Shown here one piece after another: positions 25,305 to 33,102 of a stretch of 46,708 bases of DNA. The translations under genes and the position numbers were made by a program. The DNA is from Bacteroides sp. OF04-15BH (GTDB taxonomy: Bacteria; Bacteroidota; Bacteroidia; Bacteroidales; Bacteroidaceae): contig NZ_QUEM01000031.1 in the NCBI RefSeq assembly GCF_003477995.1, positions 1-46,708 on the forward strand. The letters are read 5' to 3'. The notes beneath the pieces are model-generated. The model was given only the letters and a program-made list of their open reading frames with translations. It made no database searches and was not told the DNA's origin. The first letter of the stretch is position 1. Every line of letters begins with the position of its first letter.

Positions 25305-26045
25305 ATGGAGCAGGGCAGACTGAATATCAAGCAATGGGCCGAGGAAGACCGTCCACGGGAGAAACTCGTGGCCAAGGGAGTGGAAGCACTTTCGAATGCA
25401 GAGTTGCTGGCCATCCTGATCGGCTCGGGAAATACCGAAGAGTCGGCTGTGGAGCTGATGCGCCGTCTGCTTGCCGATTGTGGAAACAGTCTGAATGCTC
25501 TGGGAAAGATGTCGCTCGACGAACTGACCGGGACGGTGTCTCAGAGTGAGGAAGGCCGGGTGCGTCCGGTGCGCCGCTATAAAGGGCTGGGTGTGGCCAA
25601 GGCCGTTACGATCATGGCTGCCTGTGAACTGGGCAAACGGCGCATGCAGGAAGAAGTAGCCGAGCGGAAGCAGATACGCAGCAGTGAGGATCTGTACCGC
25701 TATTATCTGCCTCTGATGCAGGATTTGCAGCATGAAGAATGCCATGTGCTGCTTTTGAACCAGGCATGCCGGATTCTGGAAAATGTGCTGGTGAGCAAAG
25801 GAGGGCTTACGGAAACGGCGGTGGATATCCGTCTGATTCTGCGCATGGCCCTGTTGCGTCAGGCCACGGTGATAGCCCTCTGTCATAATCATCCTTCGGG
25901 CAATGCACGCCCTAGCGGTGAAGACAACCGCCTGACCGACCGTCTGGCGAAAGCCTGCAAGATGATGAACATTCATTTTCTGGATCACGTCATTGTGACC
26001 GATGGAAAATATTACAGTTATAGAGACGAAGGAACGATAATATAA
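25305..26045 (+). CDS. radC: RadC-family JAB/MPN protein
   Basis: A 246-residue protein. An N-terminal helix-hairpin-helix part (EALSNAELLAILIGSG) precedes the MPN+/JAB metal-binding domain, which holds ECHVLLLNQ and the zinc motif ALCHNHPSGNARPSGEDNRLT (His-x-His with a distant Asp). Despite the old DNA-repair name, the role of RadC is unsettled; a nuclease or peptidase-like activity has been suggested. It starts 9 bases after the glycosyltransferase stop and is of normal length. Confidence 0.92.
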   Translation: MEQGRLNIKQWAEEDRPREKLVAKGVEALSNAELLAILIGSGNTEESAVELMRRLLADCGNSLNALGKMSLDELTGTVSQSEEGRVRPVRRYKGLGVAKAVTIMAACELGKRRMQEEVAERKQIRSSEDLYRYYLPLMQDLQHEECHVLLLNQACRILENVLVSKGGLTETAVDIRLILRMALLRQATVIALCHNHPSGNARPSGEDNRLTDRLAKACKMMNIHFLDHVIVTDGKYYSYRDEGTII

Positions 26046-26066
26046 AATACGATAGAAAGATTATAT

Positions 26067-26396
26067 ATGGAAGAAAAGCAGACACCGACAAAGTTGGAAT
26101 TGGAAGAAAGAATCATCGAAGTTTTGAAAACGGTTTACGACCCGGAAATACCGGTCAATATTTACGATCTGGGTCTGATTTACAAGATAGATCTTTCGGA
26201 TGATTTTGATCTGGTGGTAGACATGACCCTGACGGCTCCGAACTGTCCGGCTGCAGATTTTATCATGGAAGATGTGCGCATGAAGCTCGAAGGCATCGAA
26301 CATATAAAGTCAGCCACAGTGAATCTGGTGTTCGAGCCGGAGTGGGATAAGGATATGATGACCGAAGAGGCAAAAATGGAACTAGGATTTTTATAA
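26067..26396 (+). CDS. DUF59/MIP18-family iron-sulfur assembly factor
   Basis: A 109-residue protein of the SufT/PaaD/MIP18 family. It has the signature VYDPEIPVNIYDLGLIY (about residues 22-38) and the conserved Cys in TLTAPNCPAADF (about residues 68-79), the residue tied to Fe-S handling. It most likely helps mature Fe-S proteins in the cytosol. Its stop overlaps the lpxH start by one base (TAATG at 26394-26398), so the two are translationally coupled. Confidence 0.88.
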   Translation: MEEKQTPTKLELEERIIEVLKTVYDPEIPVNIYDLGLIYKIDLSDDFDLVVDMTLTAPNCPAADFIMEDVRMKLEGIEHIKSATVNLVFEPEWDKDMMTEEAKMELGFL

Positions 26397-27163
26397 TGAA
26401 GAATATCTATTTTCTTTCAGACGCTCATCTGGGGAGCCGTGCCATCCCTCATGGGCGAACCCAAGAGCGCAGGCTGGTCCGCTTTCTGGACAGCATCAAG
26501 CACAAGGCCATAGCCGTTTACCTGCTGGGAGACATTTTTGACTTCTGGTATGAGTATAAGATGGTTGTGCCGAAGGGCTATACCCGTCTTTTGGGAAAGA
26601 TCAGTGAGCTGACCGACTTAGGCGTGGAGGTTCACTTCTTCATTGGCAACCACGACATCTGGTGCGGCGATTATCTGCAGCAGGAGTGTGGGGTAATTCT
26701 GCATAAGGAACCGGCCACCGTGGAGTGGGGCGACAAGGTGTTTATGCTGGCTCATGGCGACGGTCTGGGCGATCCGTCAAAGAAATTCAAGATGTTGCGC
26801 AGTATTTTCCACAATAAATTGTGTCAACGCCTCTTCTCTGCCCTGCATCCGCGTTGGGGTATGGAGTTTGGTCTCTCGTGGGCCAAAAACAGCCGCATGA
26901 AGCATGAGCGCGAGGGAGGAGAACCGCCTTATATGGGCGAGGATAAGGAATATCTGGTGGTGTATGCCAAGGAATATCTGAAGACACACGCCGATATCAA
27001 CTACTTTATCTTTGGCCATCGTCACATTGAGCTCGATCTGATGCTGAACCGGAACAGCCGGGTGTTGATTCTGGGCGACTGGATCAGTCAGTTCACCTAT
27101 GCCGTGTTCGACGGCGAGCACCTTTTCCTGGAGAATTACATCGAAGGAGAAACAGAGCCTTGA
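26396..27163 (+). CDS. lpxH: UDP-2,3-diacylglucosamine diphosphatase
   Basis: A 255-residue calcineurin-type metallophosphoesterase that removes UMP from UDP-diacylglucosamine to make lipid X in lipid-A synthesis. The metal motifs appear in order: SDAHLG (near residue 7), GDIFDFWYEYK (near 48), GNHD (near 86), HGDGLGDPSK (near 120) and FGHRH (near 207). Length is as for Bacteroides LpxH. It acts at the inner face of the inner membrane. It is the last gene of its operon and is followed by two hairpins. Confidence 0.9.
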   Translation: MKNIYFLSDAHLGSRAIPHGRTQERRLVRFLDSIKHKAIAVYLLGDIFDFWYEYKMVVPKGYTRLLGKISELTDLGVEVHFFIGNHDIWCGDYLQQECGVILHKEPATVEWGDKVFMLAHGDGLGDPSKKFKMLRSIFHNKLCQRLFSALHPRWGMEFGLSWAKNSRMKHEREGGEPPYMGEDKEYLVVYAKEYLKTHADINYFIFGHRHIELDLMLNRNSRVLILGDWISQFTYAVFDGEHLFLENYIEGETEP

Positions 27164-27186
27164 TAAGAGAAGGCTTTTTAAAACAG

Positions 27187-27284
27187 CAAGGGGCTGTAGC
27201 GATATTTCCCGCTACAGCCCCTTGCTTGTTTGTTCGTTGAAAAAAATGATGCTGATAAAATGGAAAAAACATCAGCATCATTTT
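27187..27284 (+). terminator. Tandem hairpins downstream of lpxH
   Basis: A perfect 15-bp stem (27187-27201 with 27210-27224) is followed 18 bases later by a 14-bp stem (27243-27256 with 27271-27284) ending in TTTT. Together they are an effective stop at the left border of the accessory island. Confidence 0.8.
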
Positions 27285-27290
27285 ACAAAT

Positions 27291-27311
27291 TCATCTCAAT
27301 GAAATTTTTGA
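27291..27311 (+). repeat. Copy of the TCATCTCAATGA intergenic motif
   Basis: TCATCTCAATGAAATTTTTG nearly repeats the sequence at 9743-9760 upstream of nhaC (the latter lacks two A). Its role is not known. Confidence 0.4.
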
Positions 27312-27349
27312 ATGGTTTCTGCGGATGGGGAAAATAATTGGTTAATCAC

Positions 27350-28637
27350 TATTGTCTACTAAAAACGGACAAGGTTAAAAATTAAATAAATTCGGTCCAC
27401 TTGAATCATATCGGTCTTTGACATTTTTGAATTTCAATTTGTTGAACAAGTCACTGAGATGTGTTTTGTTAGTCAGAGAGATTCCGAAAATTTGGAGACT
27501 TCATAGAAACTGCGTCCTAATTTCATATCGTGTTGGACTATTGTAACTAAACAGTAAGTAATTATCGCGCAATATATTTGTATGCGTACAGCGTTTTCCG
27601 ATGCTCCCCAAAAATTCTTAACTATTCATTTGAGGAATAGTTCAACACTCCATCTGTTTCGATAAAGCGATTACATTAACTCCGCAGATGCGCCAAGATT
27701 ATTCGTCAGGAATATGTATCGTGTACCGTCTTCTGGATCCTCAACGATGAGTTTTCTAAGTTCTTCGGGGTAATCCTTAGAACTTTTATAAACCATAAAG
27801 CTTCCGATTACATCCGAAACTACATCTTTCGGCAATCTTCGTTTCCCGGTTTTAGGTTTGATTCGTAAATTTGTTTTGGCTTGTACAACAAAGAAAGTAC
27901 CTATGCGATTTATTATATTAAGGTTGCTGAAATCGTTATATCCTCGGTCGAAGATGTAATGTGTTCTAGATTCGTATGGAATCTCAGGCATAGCCTTTGA
28001 ATCGTGAATATTGGCAGGTGTAATATGTACAAAAGTAGATACTTCTGTTTCAATATCGTAGAGCGTATACAACTTTATTCCGTCTTTATGTTTGCGAAAT
28101 TTAGCCCATTCAAACACTGACAGGCATAGATCAATCGTTGTAGAGCCAAATACATAAACATGACCGTCAAATTCGAATATTTTATTGATTCTATTCTTGC
28201 AGGTCTCGGCAATCATGAATGTTGCATACTCTTCGAAGATGCGGTAGTTACGTTGCTTATTAGTCTTACTAAGATTGTCCCACACTACAGACTTCCCGAT
28301 TCTGAGATGGTAAAGTTTTCCGGTATGAACTTCCATAGTTGCAACTAAATTTCAGACGCTTTCTCGATTGGATAGCTGACCGAACATCATCGTAAGTAGT
28401 TGATTCCAATAGGTATAGCTCTTGATATACTTGTCGTATTTATACTCCTTTATGAGATAGTTGAAGTGATTGCGGTCAAGAATTCGGATTAATTGAGCAA
28501 AAGCGAACTTGTCTTTATGCATAATAGTCTGATTGATACCGCAAAAGTAATTTCAAATTCGTTGACTCCCAAAATATCTATAGCAAATTGAATTTCAAAT
28601 ATTTCAAAGGACTTTCCTAATTTTTTAGTGGACACTA
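27350..28637 (-). mobile_element. Decayed IS4-family insertion sequence
   Basis: Imperfect terminal repeats, TATTGTCTACTAAAAA at 27350-27365 and the complement of TAGTGTCCACTAAAAA at 28622-28637 (14 of 16 match), bound 1.29 kb with a ruined transposase gene. No target duplication is visible, which fits an old insertion. Confidence 0.7.
27375..28523 (-). pseudogene. IS4-family transposase (DUF4372 type), multiply inactivated
   Basis: The gene begins at the ATG 28523 with HKDKFAFAQLIRILDRNHF and can be followed to its original stop at 27377-27375 (end of DRYDSSGPNLFNF). Lesions seen: CGA to TGA after QLSNRESV; the first catalytic Asp of the DSTTIDLC motif changed to Gly (GSTTIDLC); a stop after NNLGASAELM; a stop in LFLK-stop-IVKN with part of the KQNLKIKKF block lost; and a frameshift after SFYEVSKF. 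The only long open piece is 28336-27671 (221 codons). It cannot make an active transposase. Confidence 0.88.
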
Positions 28638-28658
28638 ATGTGTAAATATATAAAATGA

Positions 28659-28694
28659 AAATACGGGATTCATGTCATTCTGAATCCCGTATTT
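28659..28694. terminator. Terminator at the end of the defence operon
   Basis: A perfect 14-bp stem (28659-28672 with 28681-28694). The flanks GTGTAAAT (28640-28647) and ATTTACAC (28697-28704) also pair, making a longer interrupted stem. It lies 63 bases beyond the ATPase stop. Confidence 0.75.
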
Positions 28695-28757
28695 CCATTT
28701 ACACAAAATATTTTATACTGTCAACAAACTTACAGTGTAACTGGGAATTACACGTTA

Positions 28758-30977
28758 TTACACCAATTGTGTCTTGCTATCTTGATATAGTTTTTTCAAT
28801 CGCCATACTGACATGTCAATAAGCGGTTCAAACATAAAGCTGTTTATGTGAATGTTTTCAGGTGTAATCATATTGACCTCTTTTAACAGCAGATGGATAT
28901 CGTGGGATGGAGAACAAAGTTTGCTGAATTTCTTTGTAAGTTCAAAAGTTTGGTTTGAGGCAATGCCGTTGTAGAATGCACTGAAATCACCACTTTCCAT
29001 CACCTCCTTTAATTTGGCAATCATGTAATCTTCCGCTTTTAACCTAGCGGCAGCCGAAAGGACTATCTTATTCTCAATGTTGATTTCATCTAAAGTCATC
29101 TGTGGTTGGCAAAGGGTTTCTGCCGTATTATAAATATATTCCTTGATGTTTATATCTGTTTGTACGGTTGGCATATTCTGCATATCAACATTTCTCGTTA
29201 TTATTTGCTTAATGTCATTCACGGTCAAATTTGCCGTCTCGTTTTTAACATGAAGACAGGATGTCAAATTAAAATAATCGCTCTTTGGCTGACCTGTAGT
29301 AATGTCTTTTGTGTATTCAATCAAGTTGCGAGCAAGCGGAATCATGGAGATAAAGAACTCTGGTCTATCCGCCTTGCCCTTTATGTATTTGAACGGATCT
29401 TTCAAATACTCGGCAGGATGGAATTTGATTTCTTCATTAGTATCCTTGTAGGCCATGTAGATACTATTTCTCTTTATCCCTAACCGAGAGGCTATGGTGC
29501 GATAAAAATCAAAATTGTGTGTCAGTATGATTAGCTTAAAACGATTGTCTCCTTTTAAGTCGCAGAGATATTCCACCATTGCGTATTTGTTCTTGTAGTC
29601 ATAAGAATCGGAGATATCGTCAAACACAAGCAGATGCTCTTGCCCACCGTCTTTTTTCATCTTTTCGATAGCGAAGAGCAGTTGTAGTGTATAGAACGCA
29701 CGCAGTTCTCCTTTACTTAGTACGACTTCTTCCAGCACCTTCGACTCAACCTCTTTTTGTCCGGCTGGAGTACGATATTCAAACGACAAGGCAGCAGCCT
29801 CCTCGTTGAGCAAGAGATCGGTCTGGTTTTTGATTTTTACTGTGAAAGGGACAGAAAATCTACGATTGAAGATGCTTATAGTTTCTTCCCATGCAGTTCT
29901 TTGCTCTGCTGCCTGCTGAAGCACGGAGTTCAATATGGGCTTAGAGTCTTGGTAAGCCGTGAGCAGGTCTTTGGCCTTGTCGATGAATTTGGCAAAATAC
30001 CCCTTCCACACTTCTCTGTGGAAGTTATCGTAGTCGAGCAGTTTTTCCACCAAATCTGGATGAGTCTCAATTATTCGTTTTAATTGGCGTACGACCTCGT
30101 TGGCACTAGCCTTTTTATCAATCTTTTCGAAAGCCTTTTTGACTGACTTGTCGTTTAATATGGTAGACAGTTCATCATTTATCAAAGTAGTAAGTGAATC
30201 AATGGAATCGATAGTTGTCTTGCCATCCCCCAATACAATCTTATGACTCACCTCGAAAAATGCATTGTCTGATACGGATTTGGACAACTCTGTGGCTTGA
30301 TAAGTTCCGAATGTCTTACCGTTGCTTTGCTTAAACAGTTTAGATGATTGTAATATAGCTTGGTACTTTTCTGAATAGTCTTTCAAAGCTTCCTTATTGT
30401 CTTCAATGAACTTTTTGACCTTGCCTTCTTTGTCAAAAATGTCGTTATACTTGAATGCATAGCAGGGATTGTTCCCATCAACATCTCCCATCACATACTC
30501 AAACTTTTCATAAAAAAGGCTTGGCTTTCCATCACAGAATGTTCGGATAAACTCCAAAACGATATCCGAGCTTATTGCAAAGTTGCTGATATCTTTGAAC
30601 AATGCCTTCTGCTTTTCCGACAGGCTCTTCAGAATATTGTCATATTGCTGCTTTAATACACTGTCTGCAAGAAACGATGTGATGTTTTTCGGTGTTTCGG
30701 AATCAGGTTCTTCACAATTGGAAACATATAGCGAAGCTGGCAATACAACATTGTCCTGTTCGTCCTTAATTTCTATAATTCCGTCTATGTCAGCTACTAC
30801 ATCTTTCACCTTGTCGACCTTTCCTTGTCCATACAGTTGTATAGTTTTTGCAAATGATGTCTTCATCAGACCGTTGGGAGCATATATAAGAGCCACATTC
30901 TCACCAGCAAAATTTAGCTTTTGTGAGAGTTTTACAATGCCAAAACAATGTTCTAAATTTATGTTTAATATATTCAT
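28758..30977 (-). CDS. Large AAA/ABC-type ATPase of the defence operon
   Basis: A 739-residue soluble protein of the AAA_13/RloC-like ATPase group. The P-loop is YAPNGLMKTS (residues 32-41), with Met38 where Walker A normally has Gly. A long helical middle (about residues 105-360) is followed by the ABC-like signature LSKGELRAFYTLQLL (420-434), Walker B LLVFDDISDS (449-458) and an H-loop His487 in LTHNFDF. The order is that of SMC/Rad50-like ATPases with an inserted coil. Relatives in anti-phage loci couple such ATPases to a nuclease, but no nuclease motif is recognisable in the C-terminal 230 residues. It starts 15 bases after the decayed RecG-like gene, so it was probably its partner. Exact function is not known. 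Confidence 0.72.
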   Translation of the reverse strand: MNILNINLEHCFGIVKLSQKLNFAGENVALIYAPNGLMKTSFAKTIQLYGQGKVDKVKDVVADIDGIIEIKDEQDNVVLPASLYVSNCEEPDSETPKNITSFLADSVLKQQYDNILKSLSEKQKALFKDISNFAISSDIVLEFIRTFCDGKPSLFYEKFEYVMGDVDGNNPCYAFKYNDIFDKEGKVKKFIEDNKEALKDYSEKYQAILQSSKLFKQSNGKTFGTYQATELSKSVSDNAFFEVSHKIVLGDGKTTIDSIDSLTTLINDELSTILNDKSVKKAFEKIDKKASANEVVRQLKRIIETHPDLVEKLLDYDNFHREVWKGYFAKFIDKAKDLLTAYQDSKPILNSVLQQAAEQRTAWEETISIFNRRFSVPFTVKIKNQTDLLLNEEAAALSFEYRTPAGQKEVESKVLEEVVLSKGELRAFYTLQLLFAIEKMKKDGGQEHLLVFDDISDSYDYKNKYAMVEYLCDLKGDNRFKLIILTHNFDFYRTIASRLGIKRNSIYMAYKDTNEEIKFHPAEYLKDPFKYIKGKADRPEFFISMIPLARNLIEYTKDITTGQPKSDYFNLTSCLHVKNETANLTVNDIKQIITRNVDMQNMPTVQTDINIKEYIYNTAETLCQPQMTLDEINIENKIVLSAAARLKAEDYMIAKLKEVMESGDFSAFYNGIASNQTFELTKKFSKLCSPSHDIHLLLKEVNMITPENIHINSFMFEPLIDMSVWRLKKLYQDSKTQLV

Positions 30978-30992
30978 AGAATGTAAAAATAA

Positions 30993-31497
30993 TTAATCGC
31001 CGTTGTATTCGAAGATAAAGCATACACATATTCTATTAAAGAATTCCATATAATCTTCATCGATTATCTTCCATTTTCCGATTTTGTGTCCTCCAACACG
31101 AGCAATCTTTTTCTATTCTTGAAGACGTTTTAAATGTTTCTGAACTTGACGCCTTGATACGCCCATGCTCTCAGACATTTGTACTGCGTTGACTTGAGGA
31201 TTTTGGGATATTAGTTTATAAATCTGAGGATTCGCTTGTACGAACTCTTGTATAAAAGGTGTGTCATCAGGAGTAATTTCTTCAATGACTTCATTCTCGA
31301 AATTCAAAATCCACAGTATCACATGAATTTCCGATGCATTTGACTGAAATTCAGGAATATGATAATTGGGTAGTTTCTCAAACCATTGGCAAGGTGGAAA
31401 CACTTTTGAACTAGCTTTTAGGCCGTCTGACCTCAAGCACCTGTTTCTTGTTGTAAGCTGTCGCTTCGTTAATATCTAAATCTATTGTATTCGACAT
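30993..31497 (-). pseudogene. Remnant of an AlbA_2/RecG-like ATP-binding protein
   Basis: An ATG at 31497 opens a frame of 28 codons whose end, EATAYNKKQVLEVRRPKS, looks like the start of AlbA_2-domain proteins, where it normally runs on as PKSWLKSVSAFAN. It stops at once. A second frame just after it (TTG at 31436 or earlier) encodes the C-terminus of the same kind of protein: FPPCQWFEKLPNYHIPEF, then a winged helix, VNAVQMSESMGVSRRQVQKH. It ends at a TAG after LKRLQE. Reading through that TAG continues in frame with KKIARVGGHKIGKWKIID, the usual wing, so CAG probably became TAG. About 400 codons between the two pieces are missing. The gene is dead. Confidence 0.65.
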
Positions 31498-31534
31498 TTA
31501 TTTGTTAATTTTAAATTAGAATTATAGCATACTC

Positions 31535-33082
31535 TTATTCTATGGGTTTAATCTTGGATTCAATAAAGTCGATTTCTTCGGTTGTTAAACCATATTTTGC
31601 ATAGAGCTCTGCATCTGTCCAAGATCTTGAAAAATCTTGTATTGGAACAAATGAATAAACTTTTTGCATCGCATTTTGAGTTATTTTAACAATAGAAACT
31701 AACAGATGGAACAATTTTGTTTGCATATAAGAAACAACATGTTCTGCAGTTTGCCTGCTATCATATGGACCTATGACTAGGTATGTCTCTGTGCAACAAG
31801 AGCCTGGTTCTACAATAAATGGTGTAATCCAATCTACTTTACAGTCTCCAATGCCCCAAGCTTTAGGTATTAATATTTTATAGGTATCTATCCACGCTAC
31901 ATTTTTCCTAACGGTTTCTCGTTTAATATAACCAATTCCATATTTACGCCATCCATTATAATAAAAATTAATACTTCCATCAAATGGGGTTAGTGCAAAA
32001 TTTGGTTTCACTCGCTTATAACTATTATTTTCCCTAATATCATAACCAAATGGATCATTTGCGCTAATTATATCTGAAAAACTACGCTCATTGAAACTTT
32101 GTATTTTCCGTAAAATATCAATAACTTTACTATCTCTTATAAATATCTCTGAATTTTGCTCACGCATTGGACGCTCTACTGCACTAATATCATTTCCATT
32201 ATGCGTTACTATGTTGCATAAACCCTCTTCATCATTATTTCTTAAGAAATAGCTCACACCGCCTTTAATTTCAACTCCGGGGAAACATTCTGAAGCGTTC
32301 GGATAGTCGTGCAAAATTCTAATATGTTTATCATTAAGCATTTTATTCCTGAATTCCTCCAATCCTCGGCCTCCAGTAAACCAACGTGAGGGAGTAATGA
32401 TGCAAGTATACTTGGGAGATAAAGTAAGCGCAGCATCAACAAAATAGTTATAAATAGCAGGTGCACTTGATCCCATTCCTCCTCCATCGTTTCTTTGATA
32501 TGGAGGATTACCAACGATGACATCAAATTTCATATCTGTTAATTGTTTTATTATCTCATTATTATTTTCGTCAATCAAGTCATACGACGTAAAATCGGCA
32601 TAGATGTTTTCAACCGGTATTCCGAGTAGCGAGTAAACCTTGCGCGTAAATTCGTAGGCTAAGGTAGAGGTCGTAATTGCATATAATCTCTGTTTGACCT
32701 TCTCGCCAAATCTTCGATACAACGCAACGGAAAACTCGCCCTCTTTGGAGGCTATATCGAGGAATTTAGCATCAGCTTTTTCGCTTAACTCATCAAAAGG
32801 CAGGATAGCTACCATCTCGTCAGCGACTTTCGCAGGGGTAACTATCTCTGAATCGGACAAACGTCCGAACCTTCGCATGGCAATCTCTACCCGCTCCATG
32901 GGGCGAAGTGCGGCGTCTCGGATTAGATCATTAGTATTCTCGATTTTATAGTCGAGATCATGCAAAATAAACGGATTGCTCTTCTCCTGGATTACCTCCA
33001 GAACCTTTCTGTCCAGGCCGAGGTGGTTGGCGATTCGCCGGTTATCCGACGTCTGTGGAATTGCAGCAATCATCTCCTCCAA
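31535..33082 (-). CDS. Eco57I-class adenine-N6 DNA methyltransferase, likely C-terminal half of a split enzyme
   Basis: As given, 515 residues from a TTG start at 33082; an ATG four codons in is also possible. Residues 79-95 (EIVTPAKVADEMVAILP) are the N-terminal signature of these enzymes. Motif I (SAM) is FLDIASKEGEFSVALYRRFG (about 108-126), and the catalytic motif IV is NPPY (192-195). The C-terminal half, ending WTDAELYAKYGLTTEEIDFI, is target-recognition-like. The same frame stays open upstream to about 33222, encoding AAYYARILFFAFLTDSTVKS, which reads like real protein. It joins the helicase end if one base is restored near 33145. It would protect host DNA by adenine methylation. Confidence 0.85.
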   Translation of the reverse strand: MEEMIAAIPQTSDNRRIANHLGLDRKVLEVIQEKSNPFILHDLDYKIENTNDLIRDAALRPMERVEIAMRRFGRLSDSEIVTPAKVADEMVAILPFDELSEKADAKFLDIASKEGEFSVALYRRFGEKVKQRLYAITTSTLAYEFTRKVYSLLGIPVENIYADFTSYDLIDENNNEIIKQLTDMKFDVIVGNPPYQRNDGGGMGSSAPAIYNYFVDAALTLSPKYTCIITPSRWFTGGRGLEEFRNKMLNDKHIRILHDYPNASECFPGVEIKGGVSYFLRNNDEEGLCNIVTHNGNDISAVERPMREQNSEIFIRDSKVIDILRKIQSFNERSFSDIISANDPFGYDIRENNSYKRVKPNFALTPFDGSINFYYNGWRKYGIGYIKRETVRKNVAWIDTYKILIPKAWGIGDCKVDWITPFIVEPGSCCTETYLVIGPYDSRQTAEHVVSYMQTKLFHLLVSIVKITQNAMQKVYSFVPIQDFSRSWTDAELYAKYGLTTEEIDFIESKIKPIE

Positions 33083-33102
33083 CGATTTGACAGTTGAATC
33101 CG

